A DNA stretch of 6,317 nt from Bacteriovoracaceae bacterium (GCA_023151145.1 JAKLJM010000136.1:1-6317), one strand, 5' to 3'; counted from the first letter of the stretch, positions 1-6,317 are shown. Notes: a model not told the origin generated them from the sequence alone. Program-made: numbers and translations.

Positions 1-1145
1 ACCAAGAGTCTGACTTAGGAAATAATAAAAACTTTGAAGATCTTATTTCTTTATTAAAAGATGTAATTAAAACAACAAAAGAGAAGAAATTTAAAAATCA
101 ATTATTTTTGATTAAAAGTTCATACAAAGACTTAACCGAAATTCTGGATGCAAGTGAAGAGGCCGTTGTTTTAGTTGATAAAATCTCAGGCAATAAACGT
201 TTACCTGAAATTATTGATGGCACATTGGACATCCCGAATAAACGCTATAAATTTGTTGATTCAATTATTAGTATCTTTAGTCAATTCACAGATACTTTAA
301 GTAAAATCTTCGGAAATTTCTCGGGTTCAATCAAGTGGCGTGATGGAAGCTTGTTTAAAAACCAAACCGCTCACTTAGAAATGATTTCTTCGCTTAAGCC
401 AATGGATATTTTATTAGAAAAAACTCCGTTTGCCCTTACTGATAAATTTATTCCCGGTCACTTCGGGCATGCAGCACTGTACCTTGGAACCAAAGAACAG
501 CTCATTGAAATTGGAATTTGGGATCACCCATCAATCCAACCTTACAAGCATGAGATCGAAAAAGGTAAAGTTATCCTAGAGGCTGTGAGACCAGGAGTAC
601 GTCTAACGACAATTGAAGAGTTTATGCAAATTGATGAGATTGCTGTCCTTAGAAAAAACGATGTTTTAAATAATGCTGATGACTTATATGAAATCGTACT
701 TCGTGGAATGTTACAAATTGGAAAGGATTATGACTTTAATTTTGATGTAGAAACATTAGATAAGATTGTTTGTTCGGAACTCATTTACTTAGTTTTTGGA
801 AACGTTGTTTGGCCGACTAAATATCAATTAATGAGAAACACCATTTCTCCAGATAATGTGGGTGAAATTCTTTATTTTTTAAAGTCAAAATTTGAATTAA
901 AGACATACTTCAATGCAGAAAAGAACAAAGCTTTAAACCATATGAGCAAATTTGACTTAGCACCAAAACTTGGTTTTTCAGAAGATGGTAAGGATGAAGC
1001 GGGAGCTGACATTTTTGCCAAGAAGAGCACGAAATGTTACACTTCACTTGAGACAGCAGAAAATACTGCTCAATTACGTAGAAGCTGTAGAGTAACCAAA
1101 AGAAGATATGTCTACCAGGAAAGAAATTTCGAACTTAATTATTAA
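1..1145 (+). CDS. YiiX-like permuted papain-fold cysteine hydrolase (5' partial)
   Basis: The reading frame is open from the first full codon at position 3 to TAA at 1143-1145, giving 380 visible residues. There is no ATG, GTG or TTG before a TTG at 108, and that TTG has no ribosome binding site, so the true start lies outside the window. Residues below count from the TTG at 108. The core matches the circularly permuted NlpC/P60-like family of E. coli YiiX (peptidase family C92). The catalytic His lies in GHFGHAALYLG (H121), a conserved EAVRPGV segment follows (159-164), and the catalytic Cys is in VCSELIYLVF (C222). In the permuted fold His precedes Cys, as seen here. The family cleaves amide or related bonds, and the substrate is not known from sequence. 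The last 35 residues are Arg/Lys-rich and unlike the core. No signal peptide can be judged because the N-terminus is missing. The 3' end overlaps the next gene by 38 nt. The family is secure; the biological role is unknown. Confidence 0.85.
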   Translation, partial: QESDLGNNKNFEDLISLLKDVIKTTKEKKFKNQLFLIKSSYKDLTEILDASEEAVVLVDKISGNKRLPEIIDGTLDIPNKRYKFVDSIISIFSQFTDTLSKIFGNFSGSIKWRDGSLFKNQTAHLEMISSLKPMDILLEKTPFALTDKFIPGHFGHAALYLGTKEQLIEIGIWDHPSIQPYKHEIEKGKVILEAVRPGVRLTTIEEFMQIDEIAVLRKNDVLNNADDLYEIVLRGMLQIGKDYDFNFDVETLDKIVCSELIYLVFGNVVWPTKYQLMRNTISPDNVGEILYFLKSKFELKTYFNAEKNKALNHMSKFDLAPKLGFSEDGKDEAGADIFAKKSTKCYTSLETAENTAQLRRSCRVTKRRYVYQERNFELNY

Positions 1146-2082
1146 AAGACAAAACCTCTCTCCTTATTGGAGCGAGGTTTTTCTTTCTGAAGAACAAGCT
1201 CTCTTTGAAAAACTTGGGCTCACTTACTTATCTCCTCATGCACCTAAAGACGCCGAATTTGATATTTTAATTACGAATACTCATACTGATTTTTCGTCTT
1301 TATCAAACCAACAAATCAATCGTCTAAAATTAGTCCTACATCCAAACTCGGGGTACGACAATTTCACGATGCCTTTTGTAAAAGATCTAGATGCACCAAT
1401 AATTTTAGGAAATAGCTTACGCGCTAACGCCGTAAGTGAAGTTATATTAGCTGAACTCTTTGCTCGCTTTAGTTTAAGCCGTCACCACCAAGAATGGGAC
1501 AAAGAAAGAAAATGGCCAAGAAAATTATTATCAGATCAAAAGATATTAATTGTTGGTATGGGAATGATCGGTAATACTCTTTATCAATCCCTATTGCCTT
1601 TAGTCACAGATCTTATGTTGTACGATCCATTCAAAGGTTATAACGATCTCCCAAAAGAGAATAGAGACAATAATGGCTTAGTTGACGTCATCCTATTGGC
1701 TGCAAGCTTAAATCCCATTTCAAAAAATATGATCAATTCTCTCTTTCTTCGCCACTTGGCCGATGATGGAACCATCATCAATTGTGCTCGTGGTGAACTG
1801 ATTGATCAACAGGCGCTCTTCGATTTTCTAGACAACAATCCTTCAGCTTTTGCTTACACAGATGTTTTCGCTCAAGAACCCGAAGATTTTGAAGCTATCA
1901 AACGAGACAATTTAAAAACAACTTCCCATATTGCAGGAGTTCACTCTGCTCTTGAATTAAAAACACGGGATTTTTTAGAAAAAGTAACAACTAATTTTTT
2001 ATCAATGCCGAATGAAGAATTTAAAAATCTCTACGCCCCCATTATTTTACAAAACCGTATTCATGATCATTTTTTAATATAG
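1108..2082 (+). CDS. D-isomer-specific 2-hydroxyacid dehydrogenase family protein
   Basis: This 324-residue protein has the usual length of the D-2-hydroxyacid dehydrogenase family, cytosolic NAD(P)H-dependent enzymes that interconvert 2-oxo acids and D-2-hydroxy acids. A split N-terminal domain (about 1-100 plus the C-terminal end) includes NSGYDN (80-85). The Rossmann domain carries GMGMIG (150-155). Asp173 at the end of the second strand (LYDP) favours NAD over NADP. The expected catalytic residues are present: Arg228 in NCARGELID, Glu257 in DVFAQEP and His274 in SHIAG. The substrate (glyoxylate, hydroxypyruvate, phosphoglycerate or another) cannot be assigned, and there is no ACT domain as in long SerA. 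ATG 1108 is the only possible start: an in-frame stop lies at 1093-1095 and the next ATG, GTG or TTG is at 1369, inside the domain. Only a weak purine run (AGAAG) precedes it. The start overlaps the upstream gene by 38 nt, and a terminator-like hairpin lies within codons 15-27. Confidence 0.9.
   Translation: MSTRKEISNLIIKRQNLSPYWSEVFLSEEQALFEKLGLTYLSPHAPKDAEFDILITNTHTDFSSLSNQQINRLKLVLHPNSGYDNFTMPFVKDLDAPIILGNSLRANAVSEVILAELFARFSLSRHHQEWDKERKWPRKLLSDQKILIVGMGMIGNTLYQSLLPLVTDLMLYDPFKGYNDLPKENRDNNGLVDVILLAASLNPISKNMINSLFLRHLADDGTIINCARGELIDQQALFDFLDNNPSAFAYTDVFAQEPEDFEAIKRDNLKTTSHIAGVHSALELKTRDFLEKVTTNFLSMPNEEFKNLYAPIILQNRIHDHFLI
1151..1187 (+). terminator. Intrinsic terminator-like hairpin inside the start of the dehydrogenase gene
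   Basis: AAAACCTC (1151-1158) pairs with GAGGTTTT (1174-1181). After a single T/C mismatch, CTCC (1160-1163) pairs with GGAG (1169-1172) around a TTATT loop. A T-rich run, TTTTTCTTTC, overlaps and follows the stem (1178-1187). The hairpin begins 5 nt after the hydrolase stop codon, the normal place for that gene's terminator, but it also lies within the coding region that starts at 1108. Pairing was read directly from the sequence; termination activity is inferred. Confidence 0.6.
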
Positions 2083-2084
2083 GA
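2081..2084 (+). promoter_or_regulatory. Shine-Dalgarno site of the ureohydrolase gene
   Basis: AGGA lies 8 nt before ATG 2093 and overlaps the TAG stop of the dehydrogenase gene. This supports ATG 2093 as the start and suggests coupled translation of the two genes. Confidence 0.5.
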
Positions 2085-2092
2085 TTTCTCCC

Positions 2093-3214
2093 ATGAACAA
2101 CTCAGCTCATACTCCATCTTGGAATGAATTCAAACAAAAGATGAAACATTATTTAACAGTTCCAGGCAATGGCGTTTACACCGTTCATACAGGACAAGAG
2201 AAAAAAAATAGACTCTTTCAAAAACTATATGGGACGAATGAAAATGTTCAGCAGCTCTGGGAAAAATCTCTCGATGCTATCCCGATGAACACGACTCTTA
2301 TTTTAGGTCTGCCCTCAGATACAGGTGGCGGCATTCAACGAGGGGCAAATTGGGGCCCGCTATTTTTAAGAGATACTCTTTTACAAAATGGAGATGATTT
2401 AAAAGCACTAGATATAGGTGATGTACGAGTTATCCCTCATCTGCTTCATGACAAATACTTAAACGATGAAACAATATCAAAGTGCCGTAAAGCACTTTAT
2501 AACGACGAAAAAATTCAACTTCCTGTTTCCCCTCTTTCAATTGCTTATGATTTTGCCCAATCTTTTCATCGCTCATTTCCTTCAAAAAGATTGTTCACAA
2601 TTGGCGGTGATCATTCTGCGAGTTACCCTGTAGTTCGAGCTTACTTAGAAGAAAAAAAAGCAAAAGGTATCAAGGTAGCGCTTATCCACTTCGATGCGCA
2701 TACAGATCTATCAATTGAAAGACTTGGTATTGATATTTGTTTTGGTACTTGGACTGCACAAATTGTAGACTATCTCGAAAGTCCGGCACATTTAATTCAA
2801 CTAGGAATTCGCTCTAGTGCCAAAGATCGTGCACATTGGGAAAATACATTTCATCATAAACAATATTGGAGTCATGAACTTCAAGGTGAAAAAGCACAAT
2901 CAGTCTCAGAAGAAATTATTCAGCATTTAAAAAATTTGAATGTCGAAGAACTTTATATCACTTTTGACATCGACTGTTTGGATCAAAGTTATGCTGGAGC
3001 AACTGGGACACCAGAATCTGGAGGACTATCTCCTTATGAGCCAATGCTCATTATGCAGAATCTTTTTGAAAATTTTAAAATCACTGGCGCTGATATTATG
3101 GAGATTGCTCCCCAGGTTAAATCCGCAGAGATAAAACAAATGGAACCAGAAACGACGTTAATGGTTGCTTCCCAAATTGCCACATTTCTCATACAGGCCA
3201 TGGGAGCAAAATAA
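2093..3214 (+). CDS. Arginase/agmatinase/formimidoylglutamase superfamily protein
   Basis: This 373-residue protein belongs to the ureohydrolase superfamily, binuclear Mn enzymes that hydrolyse guanidino or formimino groups (arginase, agmatinase SpeB, HutG and others). All six expected metal ligands are present: His174 in GGDH, Asp201, His203 and Asp205 in DAHTD, and Asp292 and Asp294 in FDIDCLD. The GTGTPESGG-like stretch (about 302-311 here, ATGTPESGG) and Glu337 (MEIAP) also fit. An N-terminal region of about 65 residues makes it longer than typical SpeB (around 306). Departures from the family: the stretch after DAHTD reads CFGTW (216-220), where agmatinases have HGT, so the usual active-site His appears to be Phe217; and the usual DP after the metal Asp pair is DQ (297-298). 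The substrate therefore cannot be named, and a divergent, uncharacterised clade is likely. The gene lies 10 nt after the dehydrogenase and 2 nt before aat, which is consistent with one operon. Confidence 0.88.
   Translation: MNNSAHTPSWNEFKQKMKHYLTVPGNGVYTVHTGQEKKNRLFQKLYGTNENVQQLWEKSLDAIPMNTTLILGLPSDTGGGIQRGANWGPLFLRDTLLQNGDDLKALDIGDVRVIPHLLHDKYLNDETISKCRKALYNDEKIQLPVSPLSIAYDFAQSFHRSFPSKRLFTIGGDHSASYPVVRAYLEEKKAKGIKVALIHFDAHTDLSIERLGIDICFGTWTAQIVDYLESPAHLIQLGIRSSAKDRAHWENTFHHKQYWSHELQGEKAQSVSEEIIQHLKNLNVEELYITFDIDCLDQSYAGATGTPESGGLSPYEPMLIMQNLFENFKITGADIMEIAPQVKSAEIKQMEPETTLMVASQIATFLIQAMGAK
3202..3206 (+). promoter_or_regulatory. Shine-Dalgarno site of aat
   Basis: GGGAG lies 10 nt before ATG 3217, within the last codons of the ureohydrolase gene. 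It supports this start, which places the conserved FPP motif at residues 6-8 as in other Aat proteins. Confidence 0.5.
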
Positions 3215-3216
3215 GC

Positions 3217-3858
3217 ATGGCCATCGAAGCCTTTCCCCCACTTGAGACCGCAGATGAACATGGTCTTCTGGCCCTTGGTGGAGATCTAGAACCAGACTCG
3301 TTGATTTTGGCTTACACTCAAGGAATCTTTCCCTGGCCGATAAACGACGAGTATCCACTGGCATGGTTTAGCCCCGATCCAAGAGGTGTGCTTTATACCG
3401 AAGAATTACACATTTCTAAATCTTTAAAAAAATTTCTTCGAAAAAATCCCTTTCAAATTACTTTTAATCAGCAATTTGAAGCTGTGATAAAAAATTGCGC
3501 TCTTCAAAAACGTCTTGGCCAAGAGAGCACTTGGATCACTGATGAATTGATGGAAGCTTATATTCAATTTCATAGACTAGGATTCGCCTATTCAGTTGAA
3601 GTTTTAAATCAAGATCAAAAATTAGTTGGTGGTTTATACGGAGTAAATATTAATAAGTATTTTTCTGGCGAATCCATGTTTCACTTAGAGGATAATGCTT
3701 CTAAAGTGGCCTTAATTGCTCTGGTATCTAAATTAAGAGAGTTTGAAATTCCTTACCTCGACACCCAAATGGTTACTCCGATCATCAAAAGCATGGGAGG
3801 CCGTGAAATCTCTAGGAATTTATTTCTACAATTCCTGAGTAAATCACTTCAAAACTAA
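3217..3858 (+). CDS. aat: Leucyl/phenylalanyl-tRNA--protein transferase
   Basis: Aat transfers Leu or Phe from aminoacyl-tRNA to proteins with an N-terminal Arg or Lys, making them N-degrons that ClpS delivers to ClpAP in the cytosol. The 213-residue length is normal. Family motifs appear in order: FPP (6-8), GLLALGGDL (16-24), AYTQGIFPW (32-40), WFSPDPRGVL (50-59), TWIT (105-108), LVGGLYGV (136-143), GESMF (151-155), NASKVAL (160-166) and LDTQ (181-184). Asp182 and Gln184 correspond to Asp186 and Gln188 of E. coli Aat, the pair proposed to act in peptide-bond formation. Small departures are AYSVE (124-128) where AHSVE is usual, and DTQ for the common DCQ. The gene starts 2 nt after the ureohydrolase stop and is probably co-transcribed with it. 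ClpS and ClpA are not in this window. Confidence 0.96.
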   Translation: MAIEAFPPLETADEHGLLALGGDLEPDSLILAYTQGIFPWPINDEYPLAWFSPDPRGVLYTEELHISKSLKKFLRKNPFQITFNQQFEAVIKNCALQKRLGQESTWITDELMEAYIQFHRLGFAYSVEVLNQDQKLVGGLYGVNINKYFSGESMFHLEDNASKVALIALVSKLREFEIPYLDTQMVTPIIKSMGGREISRNLFLQFLSKSLQN

Positions 3859-3898
3859 ATCTCTTTAATTTGTCTAAAATCTACCGAAACGATTGGTG

Positions 3899-5257
3899 AT
3901 GGAAGCAAAACAAAAAAGTTGGCTCGACTATTTCTTGCCAACGAATACGACATTAAGTCTTGATGATATAAAGCGCCTGAGGGTGTTTATTTCCATTTGT
4001 TTCATCACAAGTTTGTTCATGTTCATCACAACCCTGCTTAGGCTGTATAACAACATAAGCTATGGTAAAACTAATTATATTGGCCCTTTGATCATTCTTA
4101 GTACATTCATCTGTCCTTTCTTAATTAAGTATACAAAAAAAGCCACATTGGTTATCTATTATGCCTTTCTCATCTCAATGACCGCGGTGATTCATCGCTG
4201 TTTTTATGATTCCTTTCTTTATTCTGCTGCTATTCTCTGGATTCTTCCTCTACCTTCATTGGCACTCATTATTCTTGAACGAAATAAAAGTATCCCCATA
4301 ACAGTTCTGGCATTTTTAACTGTAGGTTTAGTCGGATTTTTGCACGCTAAAAATTTGGGCTTTCTGCCACGTGATCCTCAACTTTTTGCGACCTATTTTT
4401 TCGTCATGTCCTTTATCACGATTACTTCTTATCTTTTTGAAAGAGAAAAAAGTAATTCTTATGATGCCTATCTAAACTTACAAAAAGAAAATCACAAAAA
4501 AGAACGTTTTACCATGTTAGGTGAAATGGTTTCAGGCTTGGCCCATGAGATCAACAATCCACTCACCATTATTATGGCAAGCTCTAATTTAATTAATAAA
4601 GAACTTAAGCAAAACATTCATGACGTACGCATTGTGGAAAAGCTTAAAAACCTCAACCATAAAATTGATTCTCATAGTACGAGAATAAATAATCTCATTG
4701 TTTCACTAAGAGAATATTCAAAAAATGAAGATCAAATAAAAAAAGACGTCCTTAATTTAAATGATTTCATAACAACTCTTACAAAAGAGCGAGAAGAACA
4801 GCTTCAAAAATGTAAAATTGAAATCCGTATCAAAACTTGTCCGGAAGAAGTATGGATAAATGCCAACGAAGCTATTTTGCGACAAGCTTTTCAAAATTTA
4901 ATCTCTAATTCTATTGATGCTGTTCATCTGTTGCCAAATAAATGGATTGAATTAGAAATGAATCTAAAAAAAGAACATTTAGAATTTTCCATCACTGATA
5001 GTGGTAACGGGATCCCCAAAGAGCATCATGACAAACTAATGAGTGCTTTTTTTACCACGAAAGATATTGGAAAAGGTATGGGGATTGGTTTACTTTTAAG
5101 TGCTCGTTATTTTGAATTTCATCAAGCTGAGCTTTCCTATAATCAGCATTCCGAAAATACCCAGTTTAAAATTAAAATGAAAACCCAAATGCATAACTCA
5201 CATTTCGCTAGTGATCGCATAAAAGAACATGCTCAAATTTTTAAGAAAAGTGCCTAG
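3899..5257 (+). CDS. Membrane-bound sensor histidine kinase
   Basis: This protein of about 452 residues is an inner-membrane two-component sensor kinase. Residues are counted from ATG 3899. About six hydrophobic segments (roughly 27-48, 61-78, 82-100, 106-126, 131-149 and 161-180) have only short connections and no large periplasmic sensor domain, so the signal may be sensed within the membrane. A short linker leads to the HisKA domain with phospho-acceptor His216 in GLAHEINNPL. The ATPase domain has an N box with Asn337 (NLISNSIDA), G1 DSGNGIP (367-373), an F box AFFTTK (383-388) and G2 GKGMGIGL (391-398). All catalytic motifs look intact. There is no receiver, PAS or HAMP domain, and no response regulator gene nearby, so the signal and partner are unknown. 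The start is uncertain: TTG 3893, GTG 3896 and ATG 3899 follow one another in frame, an in-frame stop lies at 3875, and none has a clear Shine-Dalgarno site. It lies 40 nt after aat with no terminator between, so it may be co-transcribed. Confidence 0.93.
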   Translation: MEAKQKSWLDYFLPTNTTLSLDDIKRLRVFISICFITSLFMFITTLLRLYNNISYGKTNYIGPLIILSTFICPFLIKYTKKATLVIYYAFLISMTAVIHRCFYDSFLYSAAILWILPLPSLALIILERNKSIPITVLAFLTVGLVGFLHAKNLGFLPRDPQLFATYFFVMSFITITSYLFEREKSNSYDAYLNLQKENHKKERFTMLGEMVSGLAHEINNPLTIIMASSNLINKELKQNIHDVRIVEKLKNLNHKIDSHSTRINNLIVSLREYSKNEDQIKKDVLNLNDFITTLTKEREEQLQKCKIEIRIKTCPEEVWINANEAILRQAFQNLISNSIDAVHLLPNKWIELEMNLKKEHLEFSITDSGNGIPKEHHDKLMSAFFTTKDIGKGMGIGLLLSARYFEFHQAELSYNQHSENTQFKIKMKTQMHNSHFASDRIKEHAQIFKKSA

Positions 5258-5268
5258 TAAAAGATAAA

Positions 5269-5294
5269 AAAAAGCCCTCTAAAGAGGGCTTTTT
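5269..5294. terminator. Bidirectional intrinsic terminator between convergent genes
   Basis: AAAAAGCCCTC (5269-5279) pairs perfectly with GAGGGCTTTTT (5284-5294) around a TAAA loop. A run of eight A's (5266-5273) on the left and five T's (5290-5294) on the right provide a U-tract for either direction of transcription. It lies between the histidine kinase stop (5257) and the nuoI stop (5296), so it can end both transcripts. Confidence 0.9.
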
Positions 5295-5295
5295 G

Positions 5296-5823
5296 TTAGA
5301 GACGTAATTTTAATCTATTTGAATCATCAACTGTTGAGACGATTCCTTTTCCATTGTTTAGTGATTTTCTAAAAGCAAGCTCATGATGGTCAGCAACCCA
5401 CTCACTCTCTGCATGGTTTGCAAGTTCATACTCACCAGATAATCTAATGGCATCAACTGGACATGCCTCTTCACAGAACCCACAGAAAACGCAACGAAGT
5501 AATTCAATTTCAAATGACACAGGAGCTTTTTCAACTTCTTTATCTGAGTCGTCAGCTGCTACGATGTGAATACACTGGGCCGGACAATATGTGGCACAAA
5601 GCATACAGGAAGTACAACGTAGAGTTCCGTCGTCTTTTACCGTCAAAATATGTTTTCCCTTAAAACGATCAGAATAAAAATATTTCTCTTCCGGATAATT
5701 AAGAGTCATTCTTTTTTCGATGCCTAACATATTTTTTAACATCGTCACTAACGTGATCTTAAGACCTAAGTATAATCCCTTCAGGAAACCGTGAGATCGA
5801 TATAAATCAGTTTTAATAATCAT
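5296..5823 (-). CDS. nuoI: NADH-quinone oxidoreductase subunit I
   Basis: NuoI is the two-cluster ferredoxin-like subunit of respiratory complex I. It passes electrons through clusters N6a and N6b towards NuoB and quinone, on the cytoplasmic side of the membrane. From ATG 5823 the protein has 175 residues. The N-terminal amphipathic stretch (FLKGLYLGLKITLVTML, about 13-29) and the YPEEK...DRFKGKHIL segment (about 44-60) are typical of NuoI rather than of generic ferredoxins. The two 4Fe-4S motifs are C70-C73-C76-C80 (CTSCMLCATYCP) and C111-C114-C117-C121 (CVFCGFCEEACP), both complete. An extra Cys84 follows the first motif. ATG 5823 is preferred because it overlaps the upstream NuoG stop by one nucleotide (TAATG) and follows a G-rich site; an in-frame GTG at 5835 would add four residues. 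It is the last gene before the terminator, with no nuoJ after it. Confidence 0.96.
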   Translation of the reverse strand: MIIKTDLYRSHGFLKGLYLGLKITLVTMLKNMLGIEKRMTLNYPEEKYFYSDRFKGKHILTVKDDGTLRCTSCMLCATYCPAQCIHIVAADDSDKEVEKAPVSFEIELLRCVFCGFCEEACPVDAIRLSGEYELANHAESEWVADHHELAFRKSLNNGKGIVSTVDDSNRLKLRL

Positions 5824-6317
5824 TAGTTCCCCCACCCAGCATAAAACGCTACATCTTTAGTTGTATCACCGTAAGATAAGCCTGCTTTTAGTTTTCTTTC
5901 CATATTGTTGAAGTTCACAATAGTTCCGTCTTTTTCTAAAAATGTAGGAATCGGAAGTAGGAAATTAAAAATACGTAACTCATGAAGTGATTCACCATGA
6001 GTAAGGGCAATTTTTACTCCTGCTTTTTCAACTTTTGATAAAAGAGTTTTGAAATTATCTAAATCATAAATAAGCTCAGGAATAACAACAAAAACTGCTT
6101 CATTAGATGATAATGAGTTTAGTACTTTATCTAAATGTGCTGGCGAATGATCGAAACCATGTTTTTCAAAAGCTTTTTGAGCCCCACGAAGGTTAGCGTT
6201 TTTATCAGCACGTTTTAAAATTCCGTCAAACTCTGCTCCTGTTTTTGGAAGAGCATAAAGGGCAACGTCTTCTTTTTTCCCTTTAAAACGAGAGAAGAAC
6301 ATTTCGTATTCTTCATT
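5823..6317 (-). CDS. nuoG: NuoG-like NADH-quinone oxidoreductase subunit, C-terminal part (5' partial)
   Basis: The frame is open through the right edge of the window, so the first Met (6302-6300) is internal and the gene starts outside. It ends at TAA 5825-5823. The visible 164 residues match the end of the molybdopterin-oxidoreductase-like domain of complex I subunit G. There is an N-A-N-L-R-G-A stretch shortly after the edge, an alternating strand/helix region with VFVVIPEL, and the segment LPIPTFLEKDGTIVNFNNMERK, which corresponds to the family's LP-x-x-TF-x-E-x-DGT-x-x-N motif near the end. The Fe-S-binding N-terminal half is not in the window. Placement directly before nuoI supports the call. 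The identification rests on this motif and the context. A related molybdopterin-family subunit cannot be fully excluded, but complex I is by far the likeliest. Confidence 0.8.
   Translation of the reverse strand, partial: NEEYEMFFSRFKGKKEDVALYALPKTGAEFDGILKRADKNANLRGAQKAFEKHGFDHSPAHLDKVLNSLSSNEAVFVVIPELIYDLDNFKTLLSKVEKAGVKIALTHGESLHELRIFNFLLPIPTFLEKDGTIVNFNNMERKLKAGLSYGDTTKDVAFYAGWGN
5828..5833 (-). promoter_or_regulatory. Shine-Dalgarno site deciding the nuoI start
   Basis: Read on the minus strand, GGGGGA is followed by ACTA and then ATG (5823-5821). It lies within the last codons of the nuoG-like gene. It favours ATG 5823 over the in-frame GTG at 5835, which would overlap the site itself. 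The spacing is somewhat short. Confidence 0.5.

Noticed and set aside
108..110. TTG as the start of the hydrolase gene
   Set aside because: The frame is open to the left edge of the window with no stop and no ribosome binding site precedes this TTG, so the gene is treated as truncated by the window.
2940..3364. Small open frames on both strands over the ureohydrolase/aat junction (2940-3134 +, 3034-3261 -, 3158-3364 -)
   Set aside because: They lie in other frames of two well-supported genes, have no recognisable motifs and no ribosome binding sites.
3859..3898. Possible promoter for the histidine kinase (TAAAAT at 3875-3880)
   Set aside because: No acceptable -35 hexamer lies at 16-18 nt spacing and such AT-rich hexamers are common here, so it cannot be told from chance.
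5463..5663. 66-codon + strand frame opposite nuoI
   Set aside because: It is antisense to the conserved Fe-S cluster region of nuoI and is explained by that gene's codon pattern.
6300..6302. ATG at 6302-6300 (minus) as the start of a 159-residue protein
   Set aside because: The frame continues open to the window edge and the protein matches only the end of NuoG, so this Met is internal.
1..6317. CRISPR arrays, tRNA/rRNA genes, insertion sequences, defence systems
   Set aside because: No direct repeats with regular spacing, cloverleaf or rRNA motifs, transposase motifs or terminal inverted repeats were seen; nearly all bases are in conserved housekeeping-type genes.

Overview
The window is AT-rich and gene-dense. 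It carries five genes on the + strand, then two on the - strand, and the two groups converge on a shared hairpin terminator at about 5269-5294. The low GC content, a bacterial complex I, an Aat aminoacyl-transferase and an NlpC/P60-like permuted hydrolase all suggest a Gram-negative bacterium. The overall style is reminiscent of Bdellovibrionota (Bacteriovorax-like relatives). That assignment is an impression from composition and gene content, not something the sequence proves. I see no tRNA, rRNA, CRISPR array, insertion sequence or phage gene.

Left part (1-3858, + strand): the C-terminal part of a YiiX-like permuted papain-fold hydrolase runs in from outside the window. It overlaps by 38 nt the start of a D-2-hydroxyacid dehydrogenase. 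An arginase/agmatinase-superfamily protein follows after 10 nt, and aat (leucyl/phenylalanyl-tRNA-protein transferase) after a further 2 nt. The tight spacing suggests one transcription unit. However, a good intrinsic-terminator-like hairpin (1151-1187) sits just after the hydrolase stop codon and inside the first codons of the dehydrogenase gene. Expression of the downstream genes may therefore depend on read-through or on translation across the hairpin.

Middle (3899-5257, + strand): a membrane-bound sensor histidine kinase with about six transmembrane segments follows aat after a 40-nt gap. No response regulator is visible beside it.

Right part (5296-6317, - strand): the 3' end of a NuoG-like complex I subunit is followed by nuoI, which overlaps it by one nucleotide (TAATG). 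These are the last two genes of a respiratory complex I operon. Compared with the common nuoG-nuoH-nuoI-nuoJ order, nuoH is absent between them and the operon ends after nuoI, so the remaining subunits must lie upstream or at another locus.

Most of the window is ordinary metabolism. The points most worth a second look are the terminator embedded in a coding region, the ureohydrolase-family protein that keeps its metal ligands but seems to lack the usual active-site histidine, and the rearranged complex I gene order.
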